From positions 7,025 to 71,024 of the forward strand of contig CAZIAH010000006.1 in the NCBI GenBank assembly GCA_964537715.1: a stretch of 64,000 nucleotides of DNA, written 5' to 3'. The notes beneath the pieces are model-generated. The model was not told the DNA's origin. It did no database searches and saw only the letters and a program-made list of their open reading frames with translations. Below are positions 53,527 through 62,133 of the stretch, in pieces (positions within the stretch are counted from its first letter, which is position 1; every line of letters begins with the position of its first letter). The position numbers and the translations under genes are program-made. This DNA comes from CAZTZL01 sp964537715 (GTDB lineage: Bacteria; Zhuqueibacterota; QNDG01; DSAB01).

Positions 53527-54591
53527 TTATATTCCGATTGCCAAAAACAGATCGTAAAGATATCCCAGAACAATTCCACCCATCAATAAAAAGAGAATGT
53601 ACAAACCAATCACCCGTTTTTTCATGAACGTGGCAATTCCGGCAATTACCCACGCACTGGTTCCCGGTCCCGTAACCAGGAATGCCAGCATGGAACCGGG
53701 GCTGGCGCCTCCTGTCATGAGTGCCTGAATCAGCGGAATCGAAGATTCACCGCTCACGTAAATCGGAAAACCGATGAGAGCGGCCAGAGGGACCGCATAT
53801 AGCTTTTGGGCACTGAACAGGGACACGATGATTGAAGTCGGTACAAAGTGGTTCACCAGAAAGCCCACTGCCACGAAAACCGAATAAAAGAACAGGATCT
53901 GTTTGATGCCGATATTCAACAAGGCGTCTGCGATTTCACGCCATTTGATTCTTTTTAAAAATCTCAGGAAAATATCCGGGTCGATTGCTGTGGCTGGCAA
54001 ATAACAGTAAGCTGGAATCCAGATCGGTACAGAGAGACTGCTGCTGGTCAGGCCGGCACAGCAGAATTTTGAATCACAGCATGCCAATTTTGTATGAGGA
54101 ATCGGATCTGAACAGGTGCAGGGCTGCATCGGCTGCTTTTTGGGGAAGCGGGTCTGGTTTTTCAGAAAGTCTGTGTTTTTTTCGATCCAATGCGTCACGT
54201 ATCCGGAGCCGAGTCCGATGATCATCGAAGCGATTGTCAAAGCAAGCGCAAACTTGAAATTGATGATGCCGGCGAGCATGATAAATCCATCCGGACTCAT
54301 CAAGGGAGAAGAGATCAGAAATGTCATGATCGGTCCCCAGGGCAGTGTTGTGGTGAGCATGCCGAGTATGACTGCCATGGTGCCGCAGGCGCAGAGCGGC
54401 GTCAATGCTCCGACGATCACACTGGTCCAGATGGAAATGTGGGTTTTTCTGAGCAATGCCTGTTTGAGTTTTTCCGGATCGACAACCACTTTCATGATCG
54501 CTGCTGTGAGTACGGCCAAACTCAAGGGAAGCCAGTTGTGCATCAGGCTTCCGACCACTTTCGTCATCATTTCTATGATGAATTGCTGCAT
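53527..54591 (-). CDS. ArsP/UPF0718-family permease with Cys-rich loop
   Basis: The product is 354 residues with about eight membrane helices in two halves (PF03773). Conserved family motifs are GALTPLCACGTMAVI, SSPLMSPDGFIML and IGFPIYVSGESSIPLIQAL. Between the halves a cytosolic loop (about 155-180) carries a Cys cluster, PCTCSDPIPHTKLACCDSKF, then CC, able to bind a metal(loid). The family includes organo-arsenical exporters and permeases implicated in metal resistance; the substrate here is inferred. The gene is 86 bp downstream of the SigZ-type sigma factor on the same strand, so the sigma factor likely controls it. The ribosome site is upstream (ATAAAATCATGCAG region); TTG/ATG alternatives are not competitive. 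Confidence 0.82.
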   Translation of the reverse strand: MQQFIIEMMTKVVGSLMHNWLPLSLAVLTAAIMKVVVDPEKLKQALLRKTHISIWTSVIVGALTPLCACGTMAVILGMLTTTLPWGPIMTFLISSPLMSPDGFIMLAGIINFKFALALTIASMIIGLGSGYVTHWIEKNTDFLKNQTRFPKKQPMQPCTCSDPIPHTKLACCDSKFCCAGLTSSSLSVPIWIPAYCYLPATAIDPDIFLRFLKRIKWREIADALLNIGIKQILFFYSVFVAVGFLVNHFVPTSIIVSLFSAQKLYAVPLAALIGFPIYVSGESSIPLIQALMTGGASPGSMLAFLVTGPGTSAWVIAGIATFMKKRVIGLYILFLLMGGIVLGYLYDLFLAIGI

Positions 54592-54677
54592 GATTTTATC
54601 CTCCGTCGTTTTGATTTGTATTCATTGACTCATTTATAAAGACGGAGAATCTGGAAAAAGGACGCAAAAAGGGATGG

Positions 54678-55268
54678 TTATGCATTTTGAGGGGATTGGT
54701 GACAACAGCAGCAAGCGATGGGATGGGAATCGATGATAGTCCCGTATCGGTCGAATTGAAAATGACAGCAATTCATGAGGCTGTCCCGCAACATCTCTCG
54801 TCCACGCTGAACACGGGATTTGGCACCGGAAATTGAAATTCCCAATTTTTTGGCCAGTTCGATCTGTGATAGTCCTTCGAATTCGACCCAAAGCAGGGCC
54901 TGTGCATATTTCTCCGGTAAAACTTCCACCATTTCCCTGAGGCCGTCAGCGATTTCTTTGGTCGGATTGTCTTCGATAGAATCCTCGAAATCGGAGAGCA
55001 TGCCCTCATCTTTGAGTTCGATTGAATGAATATCCTCGGTTTTGATTTTTTGTTTTCGATAGTGATCGATGATCGTGTTCCGCGCGATCTGATAGACCCA
55101 GCTTCGGATTTTTGTATCGTCTTTCAGTGTGGTAATTTTTGAATGGATTTTTAGAAAAACATCCTGGAAAATATCATCGGCCAGCGAAGGATCCGATATC
55201 CGATTCAGAATATAGGCTTTCAGCTGACAGCAGAATGCTTCCCAGATGGCTTGTGTTTTGTATTGCAT
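54678..55268 (-). CDS. sigZ: SigZ-type ECF sigma factor with Cys-rich tail
   Basis: The product is 196-197 residues; two adjacent ATGs at 55271 and 55268 serve as start. Region 2 reads LADDIFQDVFLKIHSKI and IRSWVYQIARNTIIDHYR. Region 4 reads VEFEGLSQIELAKKLGISISGAKSRVQRGREML. After region 4 comes DSLMNCCHFQFDRYGTIIDS and then ACCCCH, a C-terminal Cys/His cluster characteristic of SigZ-like factors, probably a built-in metal or redox sensor. No separate anti-sigma gene is present. It precedes the permease gene with the Cys-rich loop. Confidence 0.88.
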   Translation of the reverse strand: MQYKTQAIWEAFCCQLKAYILNRISDPSLADDIFQDVFLKIHSKITTLKDDTKIRSWVYQIARNTIIDHYRKQKIKTEDIHSIELKDEGMLSDFEDSIEDNPTKEIADGLREMVEVLPEKYAQALLWVEFEGLSQIELAKKLGISISGAKSRVQRGREMLRDSLMNCCHFQFDRYGTIIDSHPIACCCCHQSPQNA

Positions 55269-55934
55269 CATGAGTATCCGATTAAAATCATTCGGTCGAA
55301 TAAGTAAGTAAGAATCCTTTCAAACTATTCTTACGAAGGTTCTGTACTTTTCTTTGACGCAAAGAAAAGTACCAAAAGAAACATGGCCTTTTTGCACGCT
55401 TGGTCCTGATGAAGCCTTCACTGATAGATAATCAAAATTAATCTACCCATCCAGTCCCCTTCGCCATTCCGCCTTCGGCGGAATGATGCCCACCCCTTAG
55501 GTGAAGTTTTAAAATGTCGGCCTACCCTGGCTGCCTGCCTGCCGGCGGGCATGGCAAAAAGGCCAGAAGAAAACACAAATATCAGAGTCAACAATAATTC
55601 GAGTCATTATTATGTCGATCTATTTAATAGATTTAATGACTCAATTATTTTTATTAACTGGACACTAATGGTTTTGCATATGGATACCAAAGCCCGATTT
55701 TTTCGAATATTTGCCGGATGATCTGATGATTATAATATAAGCACACATTTTTTGAAGTGCCACTGTTTTTCCGAAATATGATATTAATGATTGTCTAAGG
55801 TGGGGAACACCTCCGGCAGTAGAAACGTTTTACAATTACTTTTCAATTTTATCAATAGAGTGGATTTTTGTCAATTGTCTTGTTATATTAATCCATACAA
55901 AAAATATGACTCCATTTCAGTAAAGGATCTTATC
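55269..55934. mobile_element. Intergenic region with a MITE-like inverted-repeat element and element copy E
   Basis: About 660 bp without a gene. 55385-55395 (GGCCTTTTTGC) and 55554-55564 (GCAAAAAGGCC) are perfect inverted repeats. The 158 bp between them contain further hairpins (ATTCCGCCTTCGGCGGAAT, GCCTGCCGGCGGGC). The left flank TTCTTTGACGCAAAGAA is itself palindromic. This has the form of a non-autonomous miniature element. Upstream, GTAAGAAT...ATTCTTAC at about 55308-55335 may be an operator for sigZ. Confidence 0.55.
55793..55826 (+). repeat. Dispersed 34-nt element, copy E
   Basis: The core starts GTCTAAGGTGGGGAACAC and ends GCAGTAGAAAC, and is preceded by ATATTAATGATT. It lies 109 nt before the BNR-4 gene start; no upstream gene stop is near, unlike copies B, C, D and F. 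Confidence 0.8.
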
Positions 55935-58226
55935 ATGAAACTGCAAATTTTCCATAAAAGATATATACCGTTCATCATCAGCATCGTTTTATTTAAAATG
56001 GTCTCATTCGGCCAGGAAACTCTTTCGGAAAGCGGACCAGCATCGATTGCAGCCCCCGCGGATGGGGAAGTGTACGATCAGGTCAGCGGAAACCTGATCC
56101 AGTTCAACGACAACGGCGGGTGGTGCTGGTATCAGGATGAAAGAGCGGTTGTGGATGTTGCCAACGGGAAGCTGATTATCGGATCAGATGCCAGCGGTTC
56201 AGGTGTGGGTGGATCATCTCGCAATGGTAACATTGAAGCCTCTATTTTTGATCTACAGACTGGAGAACCGGAGAGGTTCATGTTAAGAAATATGAGTTGC
56301 GATGACCACAACACAGCCGCGTTTCTCATTCGGCCGGACGGTAAATACCTGACATTTTATGCCGGGCACAATTACAACAACTACTCCTACTATCGAATTT
56401 ATGACAATGGTACCTGGGGTTCCGAAAATCAATTCGACTGGAATACCATGCCCGGAGGCACCAATTTCAAAACCACGTATTCCAATCTTTTCTATCTTTC
56501 GTCTGAAAATCTCGCTTACAATTTTGCGCGGACAGATGAAAAAAGTCCCAATTTTATCGTTTCCAGCGATCAGGGCGATACATGGACTTATGGAGGGCAG
56601 TTGACAGAGCCGGATGTTAACATTGGTTATGTCAACGGATACTTCAAGTATGTCTCAAACGGAATTGATCGGATTGACTTTATCGGGACAGAGCATCATC
56701 CCCGTGATTATAACACGAGCATTTATCACGGATATATTCAAGGAGGAAAAAGTTATAAATCGGACGGCACATTGCTGGATGATGACATTTTTGATAAGGA
56801 TGCGCCATACCCTGCTGATTTTACATTGGTTTTCGAAGCGGGTACAACGATTGGGAGTATGACCATGTACAAATGCTGGAATGCGGATGTCCAGAGTTAT
56901 GAAGACGGATCGATTGCCGCTATCATCACAGCGCGTATCAATAACAATATCAATGGAAATGATTCAGGTATCAACCCTGACCACGCGTTTATTTACTGTC
57001 GTTATGATGGGTCGGAGTGGTCGTATACATACCTGGGTCAGGCCGGAAAAAAAATGTACGGCTCCGAAGCGGATTATACAGGCCTTGGTGCTCTCCATCC
57101 AGATGATCCAAACACCATCTATATTTCGACGTCCGTCGATCCCCGCAACGACATGGATCTAATAGTTCATGAAATTTTCAAAGGAACGACAGCCGACCAC
57201 AGTGCGACCTGGGCCTGGACACCTGTTACGCAGAATTCCGTCCGTGACAATTTTCGTCCGATTGTTCCGGTCTGGGACGAAAATCATACGGCTTTGCTGT
57301 GGTGGCGGGGCACTTACAATTCCGCACAGAATTTTGATGCGGCTGTTGTCGGCATCATCGAAGACAGTGACGCCATCCACAATCCGAAACATTATGTCGA
57401 TGCCGATCTCACAAACACCACGCTTTCGGACGGTTCGCCATTGACGACCACCGGACCGGATGGCAGTCAGGGACCGATGGATAACCAATGGCATCAGCGG
57501 ACAGGCTACGGAAACGGCGGCTCGGTTCTGACCTCTGCAGAAACCGGGGGCGAGGATGCGCCCGCTCTCAAAACACAGGTGACGGTATCGGAAGCTGGAA
57601 TCTATGACGTGTGGGTCAATTTCTGGGCAAATCCGACCGAAGACTGGCGGATCAAAGCGGGCCTTGCCGCGGAAGGAATGCAGTTGTTCCGTCAGATGGC
57701 CTGCAAACAGGTGGAGGGCGACGACTATGATACAACACCTGTCCTGACCGGAGGCGGTAATACTTATCTTTACCAGGCTTATCTGGGACGTGTCCAGGTT
57801 GCATCCGGCAGCAATTTCGATGTGTTCGTGGACGATGACGCTGTCCAAACCGGTACGCAGAGCACACTGATCGGCAGGACGGCCCGTACCTGGTACGACG
57901 GCGTCAGCACGGCCTGTACGGATCATGTCGTCTGTATCTGTGTGGACAAAACTCTAGCTCCGACGGAATTCAATTTGAATCAAAACTATCCCAATCCCTT
58001 TAATCCAATAACGACGATCACTTATTCGCTGTCAAAAGACACTCACGTTCGTTTGAAAATTATGAACCTGCTCGGACAGGAAATCGCCGTATTGGTCGAT
58101 AGCAAAATGTCTGCCGGCGATTATCAGATCACATGGAATGCAGAAAATACTCCCTCTGGTTTGTATTTTTATCAATTGACAGCCGGCCGTTTTTCGATGA
58201 TGAAGAAAATGATGTTGTTAAAATAA
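55935..58226 (+). CDS. T9SS-secreted BNR-4 beta-propeller protein, possible polysaccharide-active enzyme
   Basis: The product is 763 residues from the ATG at 55935 (AAAGGATC upstream; signal peptide ends VSFGQ). The longer frame to 55791 only translates the repeat element. Residues about 60-480 match BNR_4-type propellers: GGWCWYQDERAVVD, DDHNTAAFLIRPDGKYLTFYAGH, NFKTTYSNLFYLSSENLAYNF and FIGTEHHPRDYNTSIYHGY. Propellers of this kind include polysaccharide lyases of families PL24/25 and relatives, so an enzymatic role is possible but unproved. A jelly-roll-like domain (about 480-670) and a T9SS tail (LNQNYPNPFNPITTITYSL, ending MKKMMLLK) follow. Confidence 0.78.
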   Translation: MKLQIFHKRYIPFIISIVLFKMVSFGQETLSESGPASIAAPADGEVYDQVSGNLIQFNDNGGWCWYQDERAVVDVANGKLIIGSDASGSGVGGSSRNGNIEASIFDLQTGEPERFMLRNMSCDDHNTAAFLIRPDGKYLTFYAGHNYNNYSYYRIYDNGTWGSENQFDWNTMPGGTNFKTTYSNLFYLSSENLAYNFARTDEKSPNFIVSSDQGDTWTYGGQLTEPDVNIGYVNGYFKYVSNGIDRIDFIGTEHHPRDYNTSIYHGYIQGGKSYKSDGTLLDDDIFDKDAPYPADFTLVFEAGTTIGSMTMYKCWNADVQSYEDGSIAAIITARINNNINGNDSGINPDHAFIYCRYDGSEWSYTYLGQAGKKMYGSEADYTGLGALHPDDPNTIYISTSVDPRNDMDLIVHEIFKGTTADHSATWAWTPVTQNSVRDNFRPIVPVWDENHTALLWWRGTYNSAQNFDAAVVGIIEDSDAIHNPKHYVDADLTNTTLSDGSPLTTTGPDGSQGPMDNQWHQRTGYGNGGSVLTSAETGGEDAPALKTQVTVSEAGIYDVWVNFWANPTEDWRIKAGLAAEGMQLFRQMACKQVEGDDYDTTPVLTGGGNTYLYQAYLGRVQVASGSNFDVFVDDDAVQTGTQSTLIGRTARTWYDGVSTACTDHVVCICVDKTLAPTEFNLNQNYPNPFNPITTITYSLSKDTHVRLKIMNLLGQEIAVLVDSKMSAGDYQITWNAENTPSGLYFYQLTAGRFSMMKKMMLLK

Positions 58227-58373
58227 TTGCTTTACGTTTTGATAATCGTTTTACGACTCATGGAACAAAAGCAAGATACAAAAATTTTCGACGTCTATAG
58301 CATTGATACTGTCCCATTGAAGTTCCGAATATCAATAGGTTATGTGGCTGTAAAATATTTATAGAGGGAGACC

Positions 58374-59555
58374 ATGAAAAAGTCAATTCTTATTACAGTG
58401 GGAATAGTGGTTCTTATCCTCGCTGAATTTCAAACAGGTTTAGCACAGGAGTTGCCAGATGGCGCATATTTTGGTCAGGAACCGCCCGGATTGACACCAG
58501 AAGTATTTGCTGATAGCCTTATTTCTCTATCAGGTAGAAGAGATACAAAAATTGTTTTTTCTCCCAACGGCCAGGAATGTTTCATCGGAACAGTCCTGAA
58601 TTCCACATTTACGTTCTTGTATACAAAACAATCAAACGGCCATTGGTCAGATCCGGTACAGGCAGATTTCCTTGGCACCTCGGATAAACGCGAACCTTGT
58701 ATTTCTCCTGACGGCCAAAAACTCTTTTTTATCAGAAATGCCCACATCTATATGTCTGTCAAGGATAATGATCAACAATGGTCCACGCCTGCCAAGCTAA
58801 GTAGTCCGGTTAATTCAATCGCACAGGAATGGCATCCGACAGTCACTTCGGATGGGACACTTTACTTTGGTTCAACCCGGAGTGACCCCATGTGCATTTA
58901 TCGTTCCCGGCTGGAGGACGGCCAATATAAAACGGTTGAGAAACTGGACAGTACAATAAATTCTCAGTACGGCGCCTGGGACCCTTTTGTTGCGCCAAAT
59001 GAAGCCTATCTGATATTTACTTCATCGCAGCCTGATGGTTATGGCAGGGCGGATCAGTACATCAGTTATCGTAATGAAGACAGCACCTGGACTAATCCTA
59101 AAAACCTTGGTTCGGCAATAAATACCACTGCAATAGAATACGGCTCTTATGTCAGTTATGATGACAAGTACTACTTTTTTAGCAGACCTGCCGGCTGGGG
59201 ACCGAATATAGAAGCAGATATTTACTGGGTAGATTCACGCGCAATTTTTGCGGATACATCAACAGGCATAAAAGAAATAAAAGAACTTCCCGGTAATTTT
59301 AAGTTGAATCAAAATTATCCCAATCCGTTTAATCCAATAACGATGATCTCTTATTCGCTGACAGAGGATGCCCACGTTCGTTTGAAAATTATGAACCTGT
59401 TAGGGCAGGAAATCGTCGTATTGGTGGATAACAAAATGCCTGCCAGTAATTATCAGATCACATGGAATGCAGAAAATATTCCCTCTGGTCTGTATTTTTA
59501 TCAATTGACAGCCGGCCGTTTTTCGATGATGAAAAAAATGATGTTATTAAAGTAA
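58374..59555 (+). CDS. T9SS-secreted PD40/WD40-like beta-propeller protein
   Basis: The product is 393 residues with a GAGGGAG site. The signal peptide ends QTGLAQ. Residues about 45-300 are TolB-like PD40 blades: KIVFSPNGQECFIGT, EPCISPDGQKLFFI, HPTVTSDGTLYFGSTR and DPFVAPNEAYLIFTS. The T9SS tail from NQNYPNPFNP to MKKMMLLK is nearly identical in protein and DNA to that of the preceding BNR-4 gene, pointing to duplication or conversion of the tail. It is an exported binding or scaffold protein of unknown ligand. Confidence 0.82.
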   Translation: MKKSILITVGIVVLILAEFQTGLAQELPDGAYFGQEPPGLTPEVFADSLISLSGRRDTKIVFSPNGQECFIGTVLNSTFTFLYTKQSNGHWSDPVQADFLGTSDKREPCISPDGQKLFFIRNAHIYMSVKDNDQQWSTPAKLSSPVNSIAQEWHPTVTSDGTLYFGSTRSDPMCIYRSRLEDGQYKTVEKLDSTINSQYGAWDPFVAPNEAYLIFTSSQPDGYGRADQYISYRNEDSTWTNPKNLGSAINTTAIEYGSYVSYDDKYYFFSRPAGWGPNIEADIYWVDSRAIFADTSTGIKEIKELPGNFKLNQNYPNPFNPITMISYSLTEDAHVRLKIMNLLGQEIVVLVDNKMPASNYQITWNAENIPSGLYFYQLTAGRFSMMKKMMLLK

Positions 59556-59608
59556 TTTGTTTTCGCAGTCAATAAGGTATCCTTTACCTTGTTGTAATGG
59601 TTAAGATT

Positions 59609-59642
59609 ATTGCAGGCAAGAAACACCTCCGGTAGCAGAATC
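59609..59642 (+). repeat. Dispersed 34-nt element, copy F
   Basis: The core ends CACCTCCGGTAGCAGAATC. The preceding hairpin CAATAAGGT / ACCTTGTTG (59570-59594) has base changes relative to copy D that mostly keep pairing, then TAATGGTTAAGATT. It begins 54 nt after the propeller stop. Confidence 0.82.
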
Positions 59643-59708
59643 TTATATTTTTATTTCTTGCTTCTTTTTCACTTTATTTACTATATTTAACCTATACATT
59701 TTTCGTTA

Positions 59709-60446
59709 ATGCAATATAGTTCATTTGATATATATAAAATGATTAAAAAGAAAAAGCCCAAAACCAATCACAAAAAGCAAAAATCGAATAGACGATTTAA
59801 AGCGAATATATCCAAGGCCAAAAGCCATCAATACAAAACTAAAACTCATTATAAAAATTCCAATTATATCAAGAAACCAATATGGAATATAATCCTTAAT
59901 TGTTTTCTTGTTCTTTTCACTGGAAGTTTGGCTTTTTATACAGCAAAATTGTTTTATTCTGCCGATGAATCTATCAGGCTTACCAATCGAATTGCTAATA
60001 CCCAAGAAAAATTTTCCAAAATTGAAATGAGAGCTTATGTCATTATGGACAACATTAAAATAGTTACGTTTGAAATCGGAAAAAATATAGGAATAGAGTA
60101 TATCGTTCAAAATATTGGGAGAACACCAGCCTATAAGGCTAAAAGAATAGTATGTTCTAAGGCCGGTCAATTTACAAAACAAGAAATGCTTGACATGAAG
60201 CCCGCAATTACAGAGCAAGGGAGTATTTTTGGCGCTGGGATACCATACATTGAATCTGCTGACGGCTTTTATGTTAGTGCAGATCTTTTTAATGCAATTA
60301 AAAACAGTAGTGATACTTTGCATATTGCAATCTTGTTTACTTATAAAGATATTTTCTCTGAACCACATTATACAAGAACCTATATAAGATGGATTGAAAA
60401 ACAAAATAAAATTGAATTCATGTATCAATACAATGACGCAAATTAA
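59709..60446 (+). CDS. Membrane-anchored protein of unknown function, AT-rich
   Basis: The product is 245 residues from the ATG at 59709; an in-frame ATG at 59739 (MIKKKKPK) is equally possible, and neither has a clear ribosome site. The first 55 residues are very basic (KKKKPKTNHKKQKSNRRFK). One membrane helix (IWNIILNCFLVLFTGSLAFY) and a soluble domain follow, containing MRAYVIMDNIKIVTFEIG, IEYIVQNIGRTPAYKAK and YTRTYIRWIEK. This soluble domain is often found in isolated, accessory membrane proteins with an N-x-G-x-TPA motif; no function is known. It is strongly AT-rich compared with its neighbours and flanked by element copy F, suggesting acquisition. Confidence 0.65.
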   Translation: MQYSSFDIYKMIKKKKPKTNHKKQKSNRRFKANISKAKSHQYKTKTHYKNSNYIKKPIWNIILNCFLVLFTGSLAFYTAKLFYSADESIRLTNRIANTQEKFSKIEMRAYVIMDNIKIVTFEIGKNIGIEYIVQNIGRTPAYKAKRIVCSKAGQFTKQEMLDMKPAITEQGSIFGAGIPYIESADGFYVSADLFNAIKNSSDTLHIAILFTYKDIFSEPHYTRTYIRWIEKQNKIEFMYQYNDAN

Positions 60447-60833
60447 TATTGCTTTTTTAATTACCTTAAACTGGGACAATCCGTAAAATAATATAAAGTT
60501 CATCTTATTTTAAAAATCGCTCAAAAGAGGCAAAGCGTTTTCAAAATACGACAGGTATTCTCAATAAACGGCCCTGTCTTCTGAAAAGAGTGATAACAAA
60601 CAAAACAGATTTGTCATTTTGACAAAGAGAATGGTTGTTCATAAATCAATCCTCATTTTGAATATCAACGAAAACGATAATAAAAAAGGAGGTGGTAACA
60701 GACTGTATTTTTAAGTGCTTATACGAATTGTTTCGATAAGCAGGGCGCTTTTAAGCAAGAAAAAGCAATAAAAGATTATCACCACAGGAATTTCTGTATT
60801 TCTAACGTGTGACCCAAAATAAGGAGAACGAAG
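60447..60833. other. Gene-free stretch before the CBM/T9SS gene
   Basis: About 390 bp. A short palindrome, TGTCA-TTT-TGACA, at about 60613-60625 and an orphan AAGGAGG at about 60688 were seen, but no convincing gene, terminator or promoter. The start of the next gene has its own AAGGAGAACG site. Confidence 0.4.
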
Positions 60834-61781
60834 ATGTTAAAAATCACAAAATCCAAATACACATTGATCCTCCTTTCATTTTTGGTATTTGTACTTCAAA
60901 ACGGTTTGTACGGAGAGGCCAAATTTCAACAGCAAACGGAATACGATCTGATATCCATGGAAGCGGAAAATTATTCTGAGATGAATGAGATCGTGGATAC
61001 CTATTGGGATGCCGTCACCGAGCCCGAGGATTATTCGGGAACCGGCGGCATGCAGGCCCAGCCTGCCGGTGAAGAGCGGCACAAGGATATTACAGATGCT
61101 CAATACAATGCACCAACTTTGGAATATACAGTCGATTTTATCAGCACCGAACCACTTTATCTCTGGGTGCGTGCCTCCCATGTGGATGGATATGACGATT
61201 CAGTCTGGTTTGGTCTTGATGATGAAATAGAAGGGACAGCACCGATTCAATTTATGGTTGCCGAACAGGAGTATGCCAATGTGTGGTTCTGGATCAGTCA
61301 TTTGATGAATGACAACGATGACAGAGCGGTTCTTCAGGTTCCATCGACCGGCGAGCATATTTTTAAACTGTATATGCGTGAACCCAGTTTCCGAGTGGAC
61401 AAGATCGTCCTCACATCGGATGAGTCTTATCGTCCGGATGATGAGGATGACAAGGGACCTCCGGAAACCCTGGCTGGCGGGACAGATGTTGCTGCTTCGA
61501 AAGCCGGTATTCCTCAAAGAATTCAATTGAATCAAAATTATCCCAATCCTTTTAATCCCATCACGACGATCAAATATTCGCTGACAAAATCCGATTTTGT
61601 GACCATAAAGGTTTTTAATCTCGCTGGTCAGGAAATTGCGAGATTGGCAAATCATACCTTTCAGTCAGCGGGGGATCATCAAATCACCTGGTCGGCAGAA
61701 GGATTTCCAAGCGGTATTTATTTTTACAGTCTCCAGGCAAGCGAATTTTCTCAAACAATGAAACTCATTTTGCAGAAATAA
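60834..61781 (+). CDS. T9SS-secreted protein with CBM35/GH115-C-like domain
   Basis: The product is 315 residues with a strong AAGGAG site. The signal peptide ends NGLYGEA. Residues about 40-205 form a jelly roll opening ISMEAENYSE and including YSGTGGMQAQP, EYTVDFISTEPLYLWVRA, DSVWFGLDD and FRVDKIVLTSD. This is the layout of CBM6/35-type modules, also found at the C-terminus of GH115 enzymes, which bind uronic acids or xylan. A linker and a T9SS tail follow (IQLNQNYPNPFNPITTIKYSL, ending MKLILQK). With no catalytic domain, it is probably a glycan-binding surface protein. Confidence 0.8.
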   Translation: MLKITKSKYTLILLSFLVFVLQNGLYGEAKFQQQTEYDLISMEAENYSEMNEIVDTYWDAVTEPEDYSGTGGMQAQPAGEERHKDITDAQYNAPTLEYTVDFISTEPLYLWVRASHVDGYDDSVWFGLDDEIEGTAPIQFMVAEQEYANVWFWISHLMNDNDDRAVLQVPSTGEHIFKLYMREPSFRVDKIVLTSDESYRPDDEDDKGPPETLAGGTDVAASKAGIPQRIQLNQNYPNPFNPITTIKYSLTKSDFVTIKVFNLAGQEIARLANHTFQSAGDHQITWSAEGFPSGIYFYSLQASEFSQTMKLILQK

Positions 61782-62133
61782 CTGCAGTTCAATTTGTTTC
61801 TTGGAGAATGGTTTGATTACACCTGACTGAACCGCTGCGTTCTTTTCCAATCGAAACGTAAAAATATGGAAGTGCTTTTGATGGAATTTGATAGGCGGTT
61901 CAGCAGGTGGACCCTTCTGTTTTCAACCAAGAAACAGGAATAACAGATACTGATCTGAAATGGATTTATTCACATATCTATCTTTGTTTTTGTAGCACTC
62001 CTTTGTATATTATCACCATCATTTTCCAGAGCGCAATGATCCGCTTGCAAGGAGGTGTTTGGCTCTGCTGAATGTTCTGATTTTGTAAACGATAACGGGT
62101 ACAGTCACTGTCACGGGAATGGGGAGAATTTCT
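61782..62133. other. Gene-free stretch before uxaE
   Basis: About 350 bp. TGAACCGC (about 61828) and GCGGTTCA (about 61893) form a distant inverted repeat, and an orphan CAAGGAGGTG occurs at about 62048. No supportable gene was found. The uxaE promoter should lie here but was not fixed. Confidence 0.35.

Noticed and set aside
55791..55934. N-terminal extension of the BNR-4 protein from 55791
   Set aside because: It translates element copy E and has no signal peptide; the ATG at 55935 has a ribosome site and a signal peptide.
34511..59642. Reading the 34-nt elements as integron attC sites
   Set aside because: They follow genes in one orientation as cassettes would, but lack the R'' and R' core sites (RYYYAAC and GTTRRRY). 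No integrase is seen, and copies A and E do not follow a plus-strand gene.
34511..59642. Reading the 34-nt elements as ordinary terminators or known riboswitches
   Set aside because: No U-run follows the stem, the tail GCAGCAGAAAT is conserved instead, and the sequence does not fit the c-di-GMP, cobalamin or SAM consensus that I know.
60640..60720. 27-codon frame and orphan AAGGAGG before the CBM35-like gene
   Set aside because: The frame is too short with no supporting motif, and the ribosome-like site is not followed by a start at the right distance.
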